A DNA stretch of 64,000 nt from Dactylosporangium fulvum (lineage in GTDB: Bacteria; Actinomycetota; Actinomycetes; Mycobacteriales; Micromonosporaceae): positions 7,092,501 to 7,156,500 of the forward strand of contig NZ_CP073720.1 in NCBI RefSeq assembly GCF_025137375.1, in the 5' to 3' direction. Within the stretch, counting starts at the first letter, position 1. Every line of letters begins with the position of its first letter. Below, piece after piece: positions 1-7,846 of the stretch. Made by a program: the position numbers and the translations under genes. The notes below the pieces were generated by a model. It did not search any database and had not been told where the DNA came from. It saw only the letters and a list, made by a program, of their open reading frames with translations.

Positions 1-216
1 GCCCCGCGCGTCGCGGAACTGGTCGAGCACCTCGGCCGGACCGGACTGGCGTTCGACCGCGGCACGCGCAGCGGGGTGATCGTCGCCAACGTCGACGCCA
101 GGGGCACGATCGAATACCTGGCCATCGGCCGGGACCGCGCCCAGGCGCAGGAGTTCGAGCACGGTCTGGAAGCGCTGCTCGAGACGGTCGCCCGGCCGGG
201 CGAAGGCGAGGGCTGA
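1..216 (+). CDS. PGM1-like peptide ligase, C-terminal fragment (5' end outside window)
   Basis: Frame 1 is open from the first base to a TGA at 214-216, giving the last 71 residues of a protein. The fragment contains the string FDRGTRSGVIVANV followed by GTIEYLAIG and an amphipathic helix. This resembles the C-terminal domain of the ATP-grasp peptide ligase PGM1, whose members have an F/Y-D-x-x-TRxGVV segment and then an xxIG segment. PGM1 joins an unusual N-terminal amino acid to a ribosomal peptide during pheganomycin biosynthesis (established knowledge). The next gene starts 3 bp downstream, so the two are co-transcribed. The call rests on a short, divergent segment; the ATP-grasp core lies outside the window. 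Any other ATP-grasp ligase with a similar tail is possible. Confidence 0.5.
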   Translation, partial: APRVAELVEHLGRTGLAFDRGTRSGVIVANVDARGTIEYLAIGRDRAQAQEFEHGLEALLETVARPGEGEG

Positions 217-219
217 GCC

Positions 220-1101
220 GTGCGTGTCGGCATCCTCGGCTGGGACCGGGAAGAGCCGGAGTCGCACAGTCTGGTGACCGTCGGCCTGGACCGGCGGCAC
301 GAGGTGACGCTGTTCACCCTTGACGACATTCGGTGCCGCACGGGCCCTGCCGGGCCGGTCACGTACATCGACCAGGTGCCGGCCGGCGACTTCGACGTGG
401 TCCTCTCTCGCGCCGAGATCCGCGCCGACCGGGTGCAGGCCGACTACGAACGGTACGCGCTGCTGTGCGCCGTGCCGGGGCTGCGGGTGATGGACCCGCT
501 CGACGTGTACTTCGCGGTGGAGAACAAGACGTTGACCCTGCAGCGGCTGGCCACCGCCGGGCTGCCGATCGTGCCGACGATCACGTGCCGGGACGTCGCG
601 GAGGTCCGTGCGGCCGTGACGGAGTGGGGCACGGTGGTGGTCAAGCCGTCGTTCAGCTACGGCGGGACCGACGTCGAGCGGGTCAGCGACGCCGATGCCG
701 AGCAGCACGTCGTCGAACGGCTCCTGAAGACCTACCAGCTGGTCATCTGCCAGCCGTACGTGCCGCACCCGGACGGAGACTTCCGCATCACCGTGGTCGG
801 CGACCGCGCGGTGCTGAACTTCCAGCGAGTGCCGGCCCCGCACGACTGGCGAGCCAACACCATGCAGGGTGCCTCGGTACGCGAGGCGGAGCCGCCGGCG
901 GAACTCGTCGAACTGGCCGTCCGGGCGACCCGGACCGTCGGCATCTCAGTCTCCGGCCTGGACTTCGTTCCCGGTCCGGACGGCTGGCGAATCCTCGAGA
1001 TCAACAACACTCCCGGCTGGTACCTGTCGAAGCCCGACGACCAGCGACGCACCGTCGAGGCGATCTACGAGTTGGTGGAGTCCGACCACGCACGTCGATA
1101 G
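220..1101 (+). CDS. RimK-type ATP-grasp ligase
   Basis: This 293-residue protein starts at GTG 220, 3 bp after the previous stop. It has the RimK/glutathione-synthetase-like layout: an N-terminal pre-ATP-grasp fold (MRVGILGW), the segment FAVENKTLTLQRL near residue 105 where the ATP-grasp domain begins, VVVKPSFSYGGTDVERV as the nucleotide loop, and a C-terminal DFVPG...ILEINNTPGW metal-binding signature that carries the catalytic Glu and Asn. Such enzymes form amide bonds between a carboxylate activated as acyl phosphate and an amine. Between a PGM1-like ligase and an amidinotransferase it most likely builds part of a guanidino-peptide metabolite. The substrate is not readable from sequence. 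No transmembrane or signal segments are visible. Confidence 0.85.
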   Translation: MRVGILGWDREEPESHSLVTVGLDRRHEVTLFTLDDIRCRTGPAGPVTYIDQVPAGDFDVVLSRAEIRADRVQADYERYALLCAVPGLRVMDPLDVYFAVENKTLTLQRLATAGLPIVPTITCRDVAEVRAAVTEWGTVVVKPSFSYGGTDVERVSDADAEQHVVERLLKTYQLVICQPYVPHPDGDFRITVVGDRAVLNFQRVPAPHDWRANTMQGASVREAEPPAELVELAVRATRTVGISVSGLDFVPGPDGWRILEINNTPGWYLSKPDDQRRTVEAIYELVESDHARR

Positions 1102-1108
1102 GAGTCCC

Positions 1109-2224
1109 GTGTCTTCCCAACCGGCAACAGCCGACCGGCCGATCGTCAACTCACACAACGGCTGGTCCCACCTGGAGGAAGTCGTCGTGGGCGAGCCGTA
1201 CCACCTCGCCTACCACGACGACGTCAGCTTCCGGCTCTTCTTCTGCGCCAACCTCGACTCCACGGTGGATCCGTCGACCACCGAACCGTGGGTCGTCGAA
1301 GACTCACCGGCGGAACGCCGGCTGATGGCCGAAATGGCGGAGGACCAGGCCGAGTTTCTCGCCCTCCTGGCCCGGGAGGGTGTCCATGTCCGGCTGCCCG
1401 ACCCACGTCCTGAGCCGTCACCCATCCGTACCCCCGACTGGCAGACCCTCGCCGGGCACTCGGTGATGCCGCGCGACCTGTTCCTCGTCGTCGGCAACGA
1501 GATCATCGAGACCGCGCCCATGGTGCGGAGCCGGTATCTGGAGGCCGACCTGTACAAGGGCCTGCTCACCGAGTACCTCGACAACGGTGCGTCGTGGACC
1601 GTCGCACCGCGGTCCCGGTTGCGCCCCGACAACTTCGACTACGGCTACGCGCTGCTCCACGGATACCGGGGCCCGGTACCCGTGGAGCAGCGCCACGAAC
1701 CGATGTTCGACGGCGCGCAGACCGTCCGGCTCGGCCGCGACATCCTGTTCAACTGCTCCACGGAGAACCACCGGATGGGCATGCGCTGGCTGGCCCGGCA
1801 ACTCGGTGACGACTACCGCGTTCATGAGATCAACGTCATCGACAACCACGTCGACACACGCGTCGTGCCGCTACGGCCCGGCACGCTGTTGCTGCACCAC
1901 TCCGTCGACGTGGAGCAACTGCCCGCGTTCCTGCGGAACTGGGACGTGATCCGCTACACGCCGCCCGCCGACGATCTGGTCCCCGGCGTGTACGGCCGCC
2001 GTCCGGTGCTCGCGGCACCGTCGCTCGGCATGAACGTGCTCTCCCTGGACGAGGAGCGCGTCGTGGTGGCCGAGGAGCAGGTGACCCTGATCAAGGACCT
2101 GGCCAACGCGGGATTCACGCCCGTGACGTGTCGCTGGCGGCACGGCCGGGTGACCGGAGGAAGCTTCCATTGCATGACACTGGACGTCCGGCGACGCAGC
2201 GTGCTGGAGAGCTACGTGGACTGA
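1109..2224 (+). CDS. Glycine amidinotransferase-like enzyme (arginine:X amidinotransferase)
   Basis: Start is GTG 1109, preceded by a good ribosome site (GATAGGAG), 7 bp after the RimK-type gene; product 371 residues. The family transfers the amidino group of arginine to an amine acceptor. Family-like segments are EPYHLAYHDDVSF near the N-terminus, MPRDLFLVVGNEIIETAP, EPMFDGAQTVRLGRDIL (the substrate Asp region), ENHRMGMRWL, EINVIDNHVDTRVVPL (catalytic His region) and a C-terminal GGSFHCMTLDVRR, whose HC pair fits the catalytic Cys. Comparable enzymes guanidinylate precursors in pheganomycin-, cylindrospermopsin- and kinamidine-like pathways. The context suggests it installs a guanidino group on an amino acid that the neighbouring ligases use. 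The acceptor amine is unknown. The gene is convergent with a SARP gene 8 bp away. Confidence 0.85.
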   Translation: MSSQPATADRPIVNSHNGWSHLEEVVVGEPYHLAYHDDVSFRLFFCANLDSTVDPSTTEPWVVEDSPAERRLMAEMAEDQAEFLALLAREGVHVRLPDPRPEPSPIRTPDWQTLAGHSVMPRDLFLVVGNEIIETAPMVRSRYLEADLYKGLLTEYLDNGASWTVAPRSRLRPDNFDYGYALLHGYRGPVPVEQRHEPMFDGAQTVRLGRDILFNCSTENHRMGMRWLARQLGDDYRVHEINVIDNHVDTRVVPLRPGTLLLHHSVDVEQLPAFLRNWDVIRYTPPADDLVPGVYGRRPVLAAPSLGMNVLSLDEERVVVAEEQVTLIKDLANAGFTPVTCRWRHGRVTGGSFHCMTLDVRRRSVLESYVD

Positions 2225-2232
2225 CGCCGGCA

Positions 2233-3099
2233 CTACCGGCTGCGGACTTCGTCGGGAGCGGCACCGTTGCCCCGGTCCTGACCGGCGAAGTCCGCGATGA
2301 CGGCGGCGAGCGGCACGACGGGAACCGCCTGCGCGCCGAACACCGCCGGGACCTTCAACTCCGCGGCGTCGGCCAGGATCGCCTGCTGGAGCCGCCGCAG
2401 GGGCTCCCCCGGCTCCAGCCCCATGTCCTCGACCAGCATGTGACGGGCAGCGTGGTACGCGTCGAGCGCCTCCGGCCGGCGACCCGCCCGGTACAGCGCC
2501 ACCATGAGCTGTCCGCGCAGCCGCTCCCGCAGCGGGTGCTCCGCTACGAGCATCACCAGGTCGCCGATCACCTCGTGGTGGCGACCCAGCTGCAGGTCGA
2601 CCGCGATGCACTCCTCGATGACACTCAGCCGCCGCTCGATCAGGCTGGTGGCCACGGTCTCCACGACCCGACCGGTCAACCCGGCGAACGGCTCGCCGCG
2701 CCATACGGCCAAGCCGGCACGGTACGCCCGTGCGGCGCCCTCGAGGTCCCCTCGCCGGGCGGCTTCCCGGCCGTCCGCCTGGCATTGCTGGAACGACAAC
2801 AGGTCCAGTTCCTCGATGGCCGCCTGCAGGAGGTAGCCCGCCGGCAGGGTGGACACTCTGCCTTCGAGACCGGCCGCGGCGAGGTGACGACGCAGCGTCG
2901 ACACGCAGATCTGCACCTGGCTGCGCGCGGTGCGCGGTGCTCGTTCGTCCCAGATCGAGGCGATCAACCGCTTCATCGGCACCACCTGGTTGGCCTCGGC
3001 CAGCAGCATCGACAACACGATCTGCTCGCGGGGCGCTGTGATGCGCGCGGGTCCGTCCGGGCCGACGACCTCGACCGGCCCCAGCAGACGAAAATGCAT
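2233..3099 (-). CDS. SARP/AfsR-type transcriptional activator with BTAD domain
   Basis: The 288-residue protein starts at ATG 3099 behind a GGGAGG ribosome site. Residues 1-95 form an OmpR-like winged helix (MHFRLLGPVEVV start, then APREQIVLSMLL and RSQVQICVSTLRRHL). Residues 100-250 form the bacterial transcriptional activation domain (DLLSFQQCQADGREAARRGD, PLRERLRGQLMVALYRAGR, LDAYHAARHMLVEDMGLEPG). Small SARPs of this size activate antibiotic clusters by binding heptameric direct repeats. It is probably the pathway-specific activator of the ligase-amidinotransferase operon that it meets tail to tail. It lacks the NB-ARC and TPR modules of full AfsR. No direct-repeat target is visible inside the window; the operon promoter lies to the left. 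Confidence 0.9.
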   Translation of the reverse strand: MHFRLLGPVEVVGPDGPARITAPREQIVLSMLLAEANQVVPMKRLIASIWDERAPRTARSQVQICVSTLRRHLAAAGLEGRVSTLPAGYLLQAAIEELDLLSFQQCQADGREAARRGDLEGAARAYRAGLAVWRGEPFAGLTGRVVETVATSLIERRLSVIEECIAVDLQLGRHHEVIGDLVMLVAEHPLRERLRGQLMVALYRAGRRPEALDAYHAARHMLVEDMGLEPGEPLRRLQQAILADAAELKVPAVFGAQAVPVVPLAAVIADFAGQDRGNGAAPDEVRSR

Positions 3100-3839
3100 G
3101 TTCCTCCCGTTCCCTGACCGGCGCTCATGGTGATGATCGGCAAGCTATGTCCGCGTCCCGGACCGCTTCCAGGAGACTGACCGGCAGTTGACCGGCAGAT
3201 CGGGATCGCGGCGCAACCATCCGGCGCTCCGTCCGCCGGCACCACGCGGCACGACTTCGGTGCGGACTGCGCACCCGGGGCACCCACCGCCGGCGCCACC
3301 GGACTGGAGGACGCGCTGCCGAACATCGCTGATCAGCGAAAACCTCGGACCACCGGCACGCCGCGGTGCAGCGGTCCCGGTGACGTCCGCCGATGCGCGC
3401 CCGCAACCGCCGCGCGCCGGACCGAACCCGCGGCGACGCTACCACAGTCTTTGGCGCCCGATTTGGCCACGTTGACCTGCCGAAGCGGACACCGCACCAG
3501 CAGGCCGCCACGTCCACCTCGGCCGGTGGCTTCACTCATGTCCCGGTCATCAACGCCGATAACCAAACCGTGGGTGGTTCGTCGGGGTCCGAGCGCCGGG
3601 CGGGCCACGGCGCGGAAGGGCTGCGGACGTTCGCGCAGGCGACCCCGCGCGCCGCCGACGAGCCGTACGAGATCCGCGCGGCCCGGCAGGCGACGCTGCC
3701 CGACACGTGGCTCCTCGCGATCGCCAGCATTCTGCGGAGCCAGGTGGTCGGCTGGTTCGCACTGTTGATCACCGGACGTGCCTGGGCGTTGGCGTGGATC
3801 GTGCCGGACGGCGCGATCCAGGCGGGCCGGATGGGTCTG
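3100..3839. other. Gene-poor region, no recognisable gene
   Basis: Open frames exist on both strands, but none has a convincing start, ribosome site or recognisable family. The stretch lies between the SARP gene and a decayed GGDEF fragment and may be remnant DNA. Confidence 0.5.
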
Positions 3840-4034
3840 ACGCTGCGGCACCGGCGGGCGGCCGCCACGCGCGGGCAGGACCTGGTCTGCCGGATCGGCG
3901 GGGACGAGTTCGTGGTCCTGCTGCCGGGCACCGACGGCGCGGCCGCCGTCCACACCGCCGAACGGCTCATCGAGGCCTGCAGCCTGCCCTACCACCTCGG
4001 CGACGCGACGACGGCCCGGGTGGTCGTTCGGGGC
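3840..4034 (+). pseudogene. Decayed GGDEF (diguanylate cyclase) fragment
   Basis: In the frame through 3897 the sequence reads RGQDLVCRIGGDEFVVLLPG followed by a helix containing AAAVHTAERLIEAC. This is a clear GGDEF signature with its preceding D-L-V-x-R strand and following helix. Only about 65 residues of the domain are recognisable: the upstream half of the catalytic domain is missing and the frame runs into the antisense side of the peptidase gene. I read it as a truncated remnant of a cyclic-di-GMP synthase. A short functional protein is very unlikely. Confidence 0.6.
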
Positions 4035-4069
4035 CGGGGCACCCGCCCGACCCCCTCCCGGTTCAGGGC

Positions 4070-5542
4070 TTACTTCGGTGTGGTCGGAGAATCCAGCCAG
4101 GTGTTGATGAGGGACGTGAAATCTTTGCCGGTGTGCTGGTTCACGAACGCGATGAACGAGGCCCGGTCCTGGGTCGTGTCGCGGTTCTTCTGCGCCCAGT
4201 CGGTCGCCATCGCGAAGAACGCGGCGTCACCGATCTGCCTGTGGATCTGGTGCAGCATGAGGGCCGGGCACATATAGACGTTGCTCTCCGCGAAGCTGTC
4301 CGCCTTGGGCTTGCCGGGCGGGCCGATGTTCTTGCGCAGCCGGGTGTCGACGCCGCGGGCCCAGTCCTCCCATTGTTTGGCCGTGACCTTGTCGCGCTCG
4401 TTGGTGTACAGGTGCTGCGCGTAGGTGGCCCAGCCCTCGTTGAGCCACAGGTCGTTCCAGTTCGTCGGGGTGACCGCGTCGCCGAACCACTGGTGGGCGT
4501 ACTCGTGCAGCAGGTCGGCGTCGAAGCCGGCCTTGAAGTTGGCGTCGTTGCCGTAGTCGGGCAGGCCCATGGTGATCATCTGCTGGGTCTCCATGCCGGA
4601 GGCCGACGGCACCATGAGGACGCCCGCGCTGTCGAACGGATACGGGCCGAAGTGCTTCTCCAGCCACTCCAAATACTGCGGCGACTTGCGCAGGTACGGC
4701 AGGGCCTTGTCGTCGGGGCCCTGGCGGTACCAGTAGGTGAGCGGGATCCCGTGCGGACCGGTCGCCGCCTCCTTCTTGTACCGCCCGACGGCCAGGGTCG
4801 TCAGGTAGCTCGCGACCGGCGCCGTCGCGGTGTACTTGAACGTATTGCCGTCCTGGCTCTTCAGCGTGCCGTTCGCGATCGCCGACCAGCCGTCCGGCAC
4901 GGTCACCGCGATGTCGTACAGCGCCTTGTCCGACGGCTGGTCGTTCACCGGATACCAGGTGGCCGCGCCGTACGGCTCCTGCATCGTCCACAGGCCGCCG
5001 TCCTTGGTGACGGTCAGCCCCAGCGGCTCGGCGTCGCTGCGGTGCGACGGCATCGGCACCGTCGTCGGCGTGCCGTGATATTTGACGACGAGTGTCGCAA
5101 ATGCGTTCTTGGCAACCGTTCCGGGGACCGTGAGCTTCGTTTCCGCGACGGTACCGGTTGCGGCCACCCCGTTCAGCGTGACCCCGTCGAGCACGTATGC
5201 CTTCGAGAAGTCAAGCTTCACCTCGGTGAGATCGGCCGCGGCGCGCAGCTGGAGCGTCGCCGTGCCGGTCAGCGTCTTCGTCTCCGGCTGCCAGGCGAGA
5301 TCGAGCCCGTAGTGCAGCACGTCGACGTTGGGGTTGCCGTAGTTGGGGTACAACGGATCGGCGACCGGCGTAGAGCGGCCCGCCGACCACACACTGTAGT
5401 CGGGGCCGGCCGGGCTGGAGGAGACGCCGGGCGCCGCGCTGTCGGCGGCCTCCGGCTTCGGGTTGCTATCGGTGCAGGCCGCCGCCAGCAGGGCCGCGGA
5501 GAGAACGACTGGGAGCCATGATCGACGCACGGCGCAGACCAT
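4070..5542 (-). CDS. M1-family metallopeptidase, secreted lipoprotein
   Basis: The 490-residue product begins with a lipoprotein signal peptide whose lipobox is LAAAC at residues 19-23. A Ser/Pro/Ala-rich linker follows, then a beta-sandwich N-domain (from DVLHYGLDLAW) and a gluzincin catalytic domain. The zinc site is HEYAHQWFGD with the third ligand in NEGWATYAQ. The exopeptidase motif is GMETQQM instead of GAMEN, a common variant in bacterial M1 enzymes. It is shorter than classical aminopeptidase N (about 850) because the C-terminal helical domain is absent. It probably trims peptides at the outer membrane face. ATG 5542 has no clear ribosome site; GTG 5530, 6 bp after a TATGGT box, is an alternative leaderless start. 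Confidence 0.93.
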   Translation of the reverse strand: MVCAVRRSWLPVVLSAALLAAACTDSNPKPEAADSAAPGVSSSPAGPDYSVWSAGRSTPVADPLYPNYGNPNVDVLHYGLDLAWQPETKTLTGTATLQLRAAADLTEVKLDFSKAYVLDGVTLNGVAATGTVAETKLTVPGTVAKNAFATLVVKYHGTPTTVPMPSHRSDAEPLGLTVTKDGGLWTMQEPYGAATWYPVNDQPSDKALYDIAVTVPDGWSAIANGTLKSQDGNTFKYTATAPVASYLTTLAVGRYKKEAATGPHGIPLTYWYRQGPDDKALPYLRKSPQYLEWLEKHFGPYPFDSAGVLMVPSASGMETQQMITMGLPDYGNDANFKAGFDADLLHEYAHQWFGDAVTPTNWNDLWLNEGWATYAQHLYTNERDKVTAKQWEDWARGVDTRLRKNIGPPGKPKADSFAESNVYMCPALMLHQIHRQIGDAAFFAMATDWAQKNRDTTQDRASFIAFVNQHTGKDFTSLINTWLDSPTTPK

Positions 5543-5812
5543 ACGGTACAGTGGCCCGCCGTGATGCCCGGCGACAACGAACCCAGTCGATTCCGGTCGA
5601 CGCCGGCGGATCCGGGTTGCCGGACCGGTCCGCGGTTGGCATGCTGCTCCGAACGATCACCGTCACCGATGCTGAGCTGATCACCGAGTGCGATGACGGC
5701 AACCGGGTCTTCCGCCGCGCCACCGCGCAACCGGTGCGCACCGTCAAGGCCCACCGACCACACAAAGCCGACCTGACAGAACCGACGACCACCCCGGCGA
5801 CACGGTGACATC

Positions 5813-6184
5813 ATGGCCCGCATGGACGACGCGAAGGCTCCGCATCGCGGCGCTGACCCCACCGAGGATCGCCGGCAGGCCCTGCTCGCGTTCCTCAACG
5901 CCGGCCTGCCATCCCCAGCGTCAACCGCCACGATGGTCACCGCCCTCGCCGACGCGCGTCGGGCGGTCGCGGCTCACCAGCCGCGCGGACTGCCGCTGGA
6001 TGACTGGCTCACCGGCCAAATCCGCCTCCGCGGCATCCGCGAGAACGCCGCAGTCCTGGCCATGCTCGAACTTCCCGAACGACGACACCAAACCGCGGAA
6101 ACCTACCGCCACGACCACCCCGACCGCAGCGCCGTCCTCGACCGCCTCCTCACCATCCTGGACTCCGACAGCTACAGAAGTTGA
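5813..6184 (+). CDS. Small hypothetical protein
   Basis: This frame encodes 123 residues (or 120 from ATG 5822). The composition is soluble and mostly helical, with segments such as RRQALLAFLNAGL, LPLDDWLTGQIRLRGIRENAAVLAMLEL and DRLLTILDSDS. I recognise no family. There is no strong ribosome site. It stands alone, facing away from the M1 peptidase gene. A possible tiny upstream frame (5641-5808) in the same direction is even less certain. The reading frame looks protein-like in amino-acid balance, so I list it with modest confidence. Confidence 0.4.
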   Translation: MARMDDAKAPHRGADPTEDRRQALLAFLNAGLPSPASTATMVTALADARRAVAAHQPRGLPLDDWLTGQIRLRGIRENAAVLAMLELPERRHQTAETYRHDHPDRSAVLDRLLTILDSDSYRS

Positions 6185-6619
6185 ACTGCTGAGATTTGGT
6201 TGGTCGGAGGTCGCGCCTTCGTGTGATAACGACGAACGCCGGTGGGTCGCCGCGGACAACCCGAACGTGCCGGGCCCGCTGGTGCCAGGCGCGACAGGAG
6301 TTCACCTCCGCACGCGGCGCACGATCCTGATCCGCGCCTGCCACACTGGCCGGCAGGACGGACCGGGTCGAGGACGCCCAGAAGGGTTGTCCTTGATCTG
6401 CTGGGGTATGTCCGATTCATCCTTCCCGGCGGCGCACCCGCATCCGACGTTGCGGACGCTGACCGGGGCTACGGCACGGCGCGATCTGTTGAACGGCGCC
6501 GGTTGAGCGAAGGGCATCGGACAGGAGATGAGCGTCGTCACACGCAGCGGCGTGCACTGGTGCCTTCGCGGTCCGGCCACGAACGGTCCGATGGACCGTG
6601 GCGGAGTGCGCCGGGGCAC
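6185..6619. other. Intergenic region without a recognisable gene
   Basis: About 435 bp separate the small hypothetical gene from the AI-2E permease gene. No family is recognisable in any frame. The only structure I see is the 17-bp palindrome at 6583-6599. Confidence 0.5.
6583..6599. promoter_or_regulatory. Palindrome upstream of the AI-2E permease gene
   Basis: ACGGTCC-GAT-GGACCGT is a perfect 7-bp inverted repeat with a 3-bp spacer ending 20 bp before the ATG at 6620. It could be an operator or a 5' leader hairpin next to the ribosome site. No cognate regulator is adjacent. Confidence 0.4.
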
Positions 6620-7759
6620 ATGATGTTGATCCGCCTCGGTCGGGCACCGGCACGGCGCTGGCCGCACCGGCTGCGAACGGTCGGCGCTGCGGCCTGGTCA
6701 CTTGTCGGTGTGGCGCTGTTGGTGGTCGCGGCGATCCTCCTGCTCGTCATCCTGCGGCCCATCGTGATCTCACTGCTGGTCGCCGTCTTCCTGGCCATCG
6801 CGTTCCTGCCGGTCGTCGACGGTCTCGCGCGGCACCGCGTGCCCCGCGGTGCCGGTGCCGCCGCCACGCTCCTCCTCGTGATCGCGCTGGGCGCCGGCGC
6901 GGCCGTGCTCGTCGTGTGGGGCGTGGCGAGCCAGCGGGAACAGATCGGCCAGAACCTGAACGCAGCCGTCAGCGAGCTGCACCGCATCCTCGCCTCGGCA
7001 GGAGTCGACGGCAGCCTCGCCGAGGCCGGCCGACAATCCGTGCGCCGGTCGGGGAGCACGGTTCTGGCCGGCCTGCTGCCGGCGTTGGGCAACCTGCTCG
7101 GCACCAGCGTCAACATCCTGCTCGGCCTGTTCGTGGCACTGTTCGTCTGTTTCTTCCTGCTCAAGAACGGTCACACCATCGCCGCCCGGGCCGCCACCCG
7201 GCTCCCGCTGCCCGAACACCTGAGTCGGCGCCTTCTCGGCCGGGCCGCCACCGTCATCCGGGGCTACTACGTCGGGCTGACCCTGATCGGGGCGTTCAAT
7301 GCCGTGGCGGTCGCGATCGGCGCGCTGATTCTGCGTGTACCGCTGGTGGGCGCGATAGCGGTGATCACGTTCCTCGGAACGTATGTGCCCTACCTCGGCG
7401 CGGCGGTCGCAGCAATGTTCGCCGTGCTGATCGCACTCGGTAGCGGCGGACAGACGGCCGCACTGTGGATGATCCTGGTCGTCGTGCTCGCCAACGGCCT
7501 GCTCCAGAACCTCGTCAGCCCGATCGCCTTCGGTGCCACACTGCGAATGAGTCCACCGGCGGTCCTGCTCGCCACGCTGGTGGGCGGCGCGCTGGCAGGC
7601 GTCGCTGGGCTCGCGCTCGCCACGCCGGTGACCGCAATCGTGGCACGCAGCGTCGAACTCCTGAGGGAGCCACCTCCGATTGCGGACCCGGACAACCCGC
7701 TGCCACCCACGGGCCCGGTGTCCGATGGCCACCCGGCTCAACCTGAGCTGGGTGGCTGA
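6620..7759 (+). CDS. AI-2E/PerM family membrane permease
   Basis: The start is taken at the double ATG 6620/6623; the product is 379 residues. The family pattern is two N-terminal transmembrane helices (about residues 20-65), a third around 70-95, a soluble amphipathic region (WGVASQREQIGQNLNAAVSELHRIL), then a block of helices ending in the typical TFLGTYVPYLGAAVAA and NLVSPIAFG segments. The C-terminal 35 residues are Pro-rich and cytoplasmic. Family members have been linked to autoinducer-2 or other small-solute export and to ion/proton antiport; the substrate is unknown here. It heads a run of stress-type genes, but the 87-bp gap and separate ribosome site before the P-type ATPase leave co-transcription open. 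Confidence 0.88.
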   Translation: MMLIRLGRAPARRWPHRLRTVGAAAWSLVGVALLVVAAILLLVILRPIVISLLVAVFLAIAFLPVVDGLARHRVPRGAGAAATLLLVIALGAGAAVLVVWGVASQREQIGQNLNAAVSELHRILASAGVDGSLAEAGRQSVRRSGSTVLAGLLPALGNLLGTSVNILLGLFVALFVCFFLLKNGHTIAARAATRLPLPEHLSRRLLGRAATVIRGYYVGLTLIGAFNAVAVAIGALILRVPLVGAIAVITFLGTYVPYLGAAVAAMFAVLIALGSGGQTAALWMILVVVLANGLLQNLVSPIAFGATLRMSPPAVLLATLVGGALAGVAGLALATPVTAIVARSVELLREPPPIADPDNPLPPTGPVSDGHPAQPELGG

Positions 7760-7846
7760 CGCAGCGCAGACAACGGCGTGCGTCAACCGCCGGTGAGTGG
7801 GTAGTCCGCACGCACTATCTGTCGGATCCCAGGAGGCGACCAGTTC

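Noticed and set aside
2226..2240. GCCGG-N5-CCGGC hairpin between the amidinotransferase and SARP genes
   Set aside because: The 5-bp stem is short and partly inside the SARP coding end; it is not strong enough to call a terminator.
3707..5521. A forward open frame of about 600 codons across the M1 peptidase gene
   Set aside because: It is a third-position GC shadow of the reverse-strand peptidase, which has a complete zinc site and lipobox.
5518..5808. A possible 96-codon forward gene before the small hypothetical gene
   Set aside because: It starts inside the divergent peptidase gene, lacks a ribosome site and matches nothing. Only the last 55 codons look vaguely protein-like.
7760..7846. 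Possible DosR-type box upstream of the P-type ATPase gene
   Set aside because: Only scattered partial similarity (GGGTAGTCC) is present; the palindromic consensus is not.
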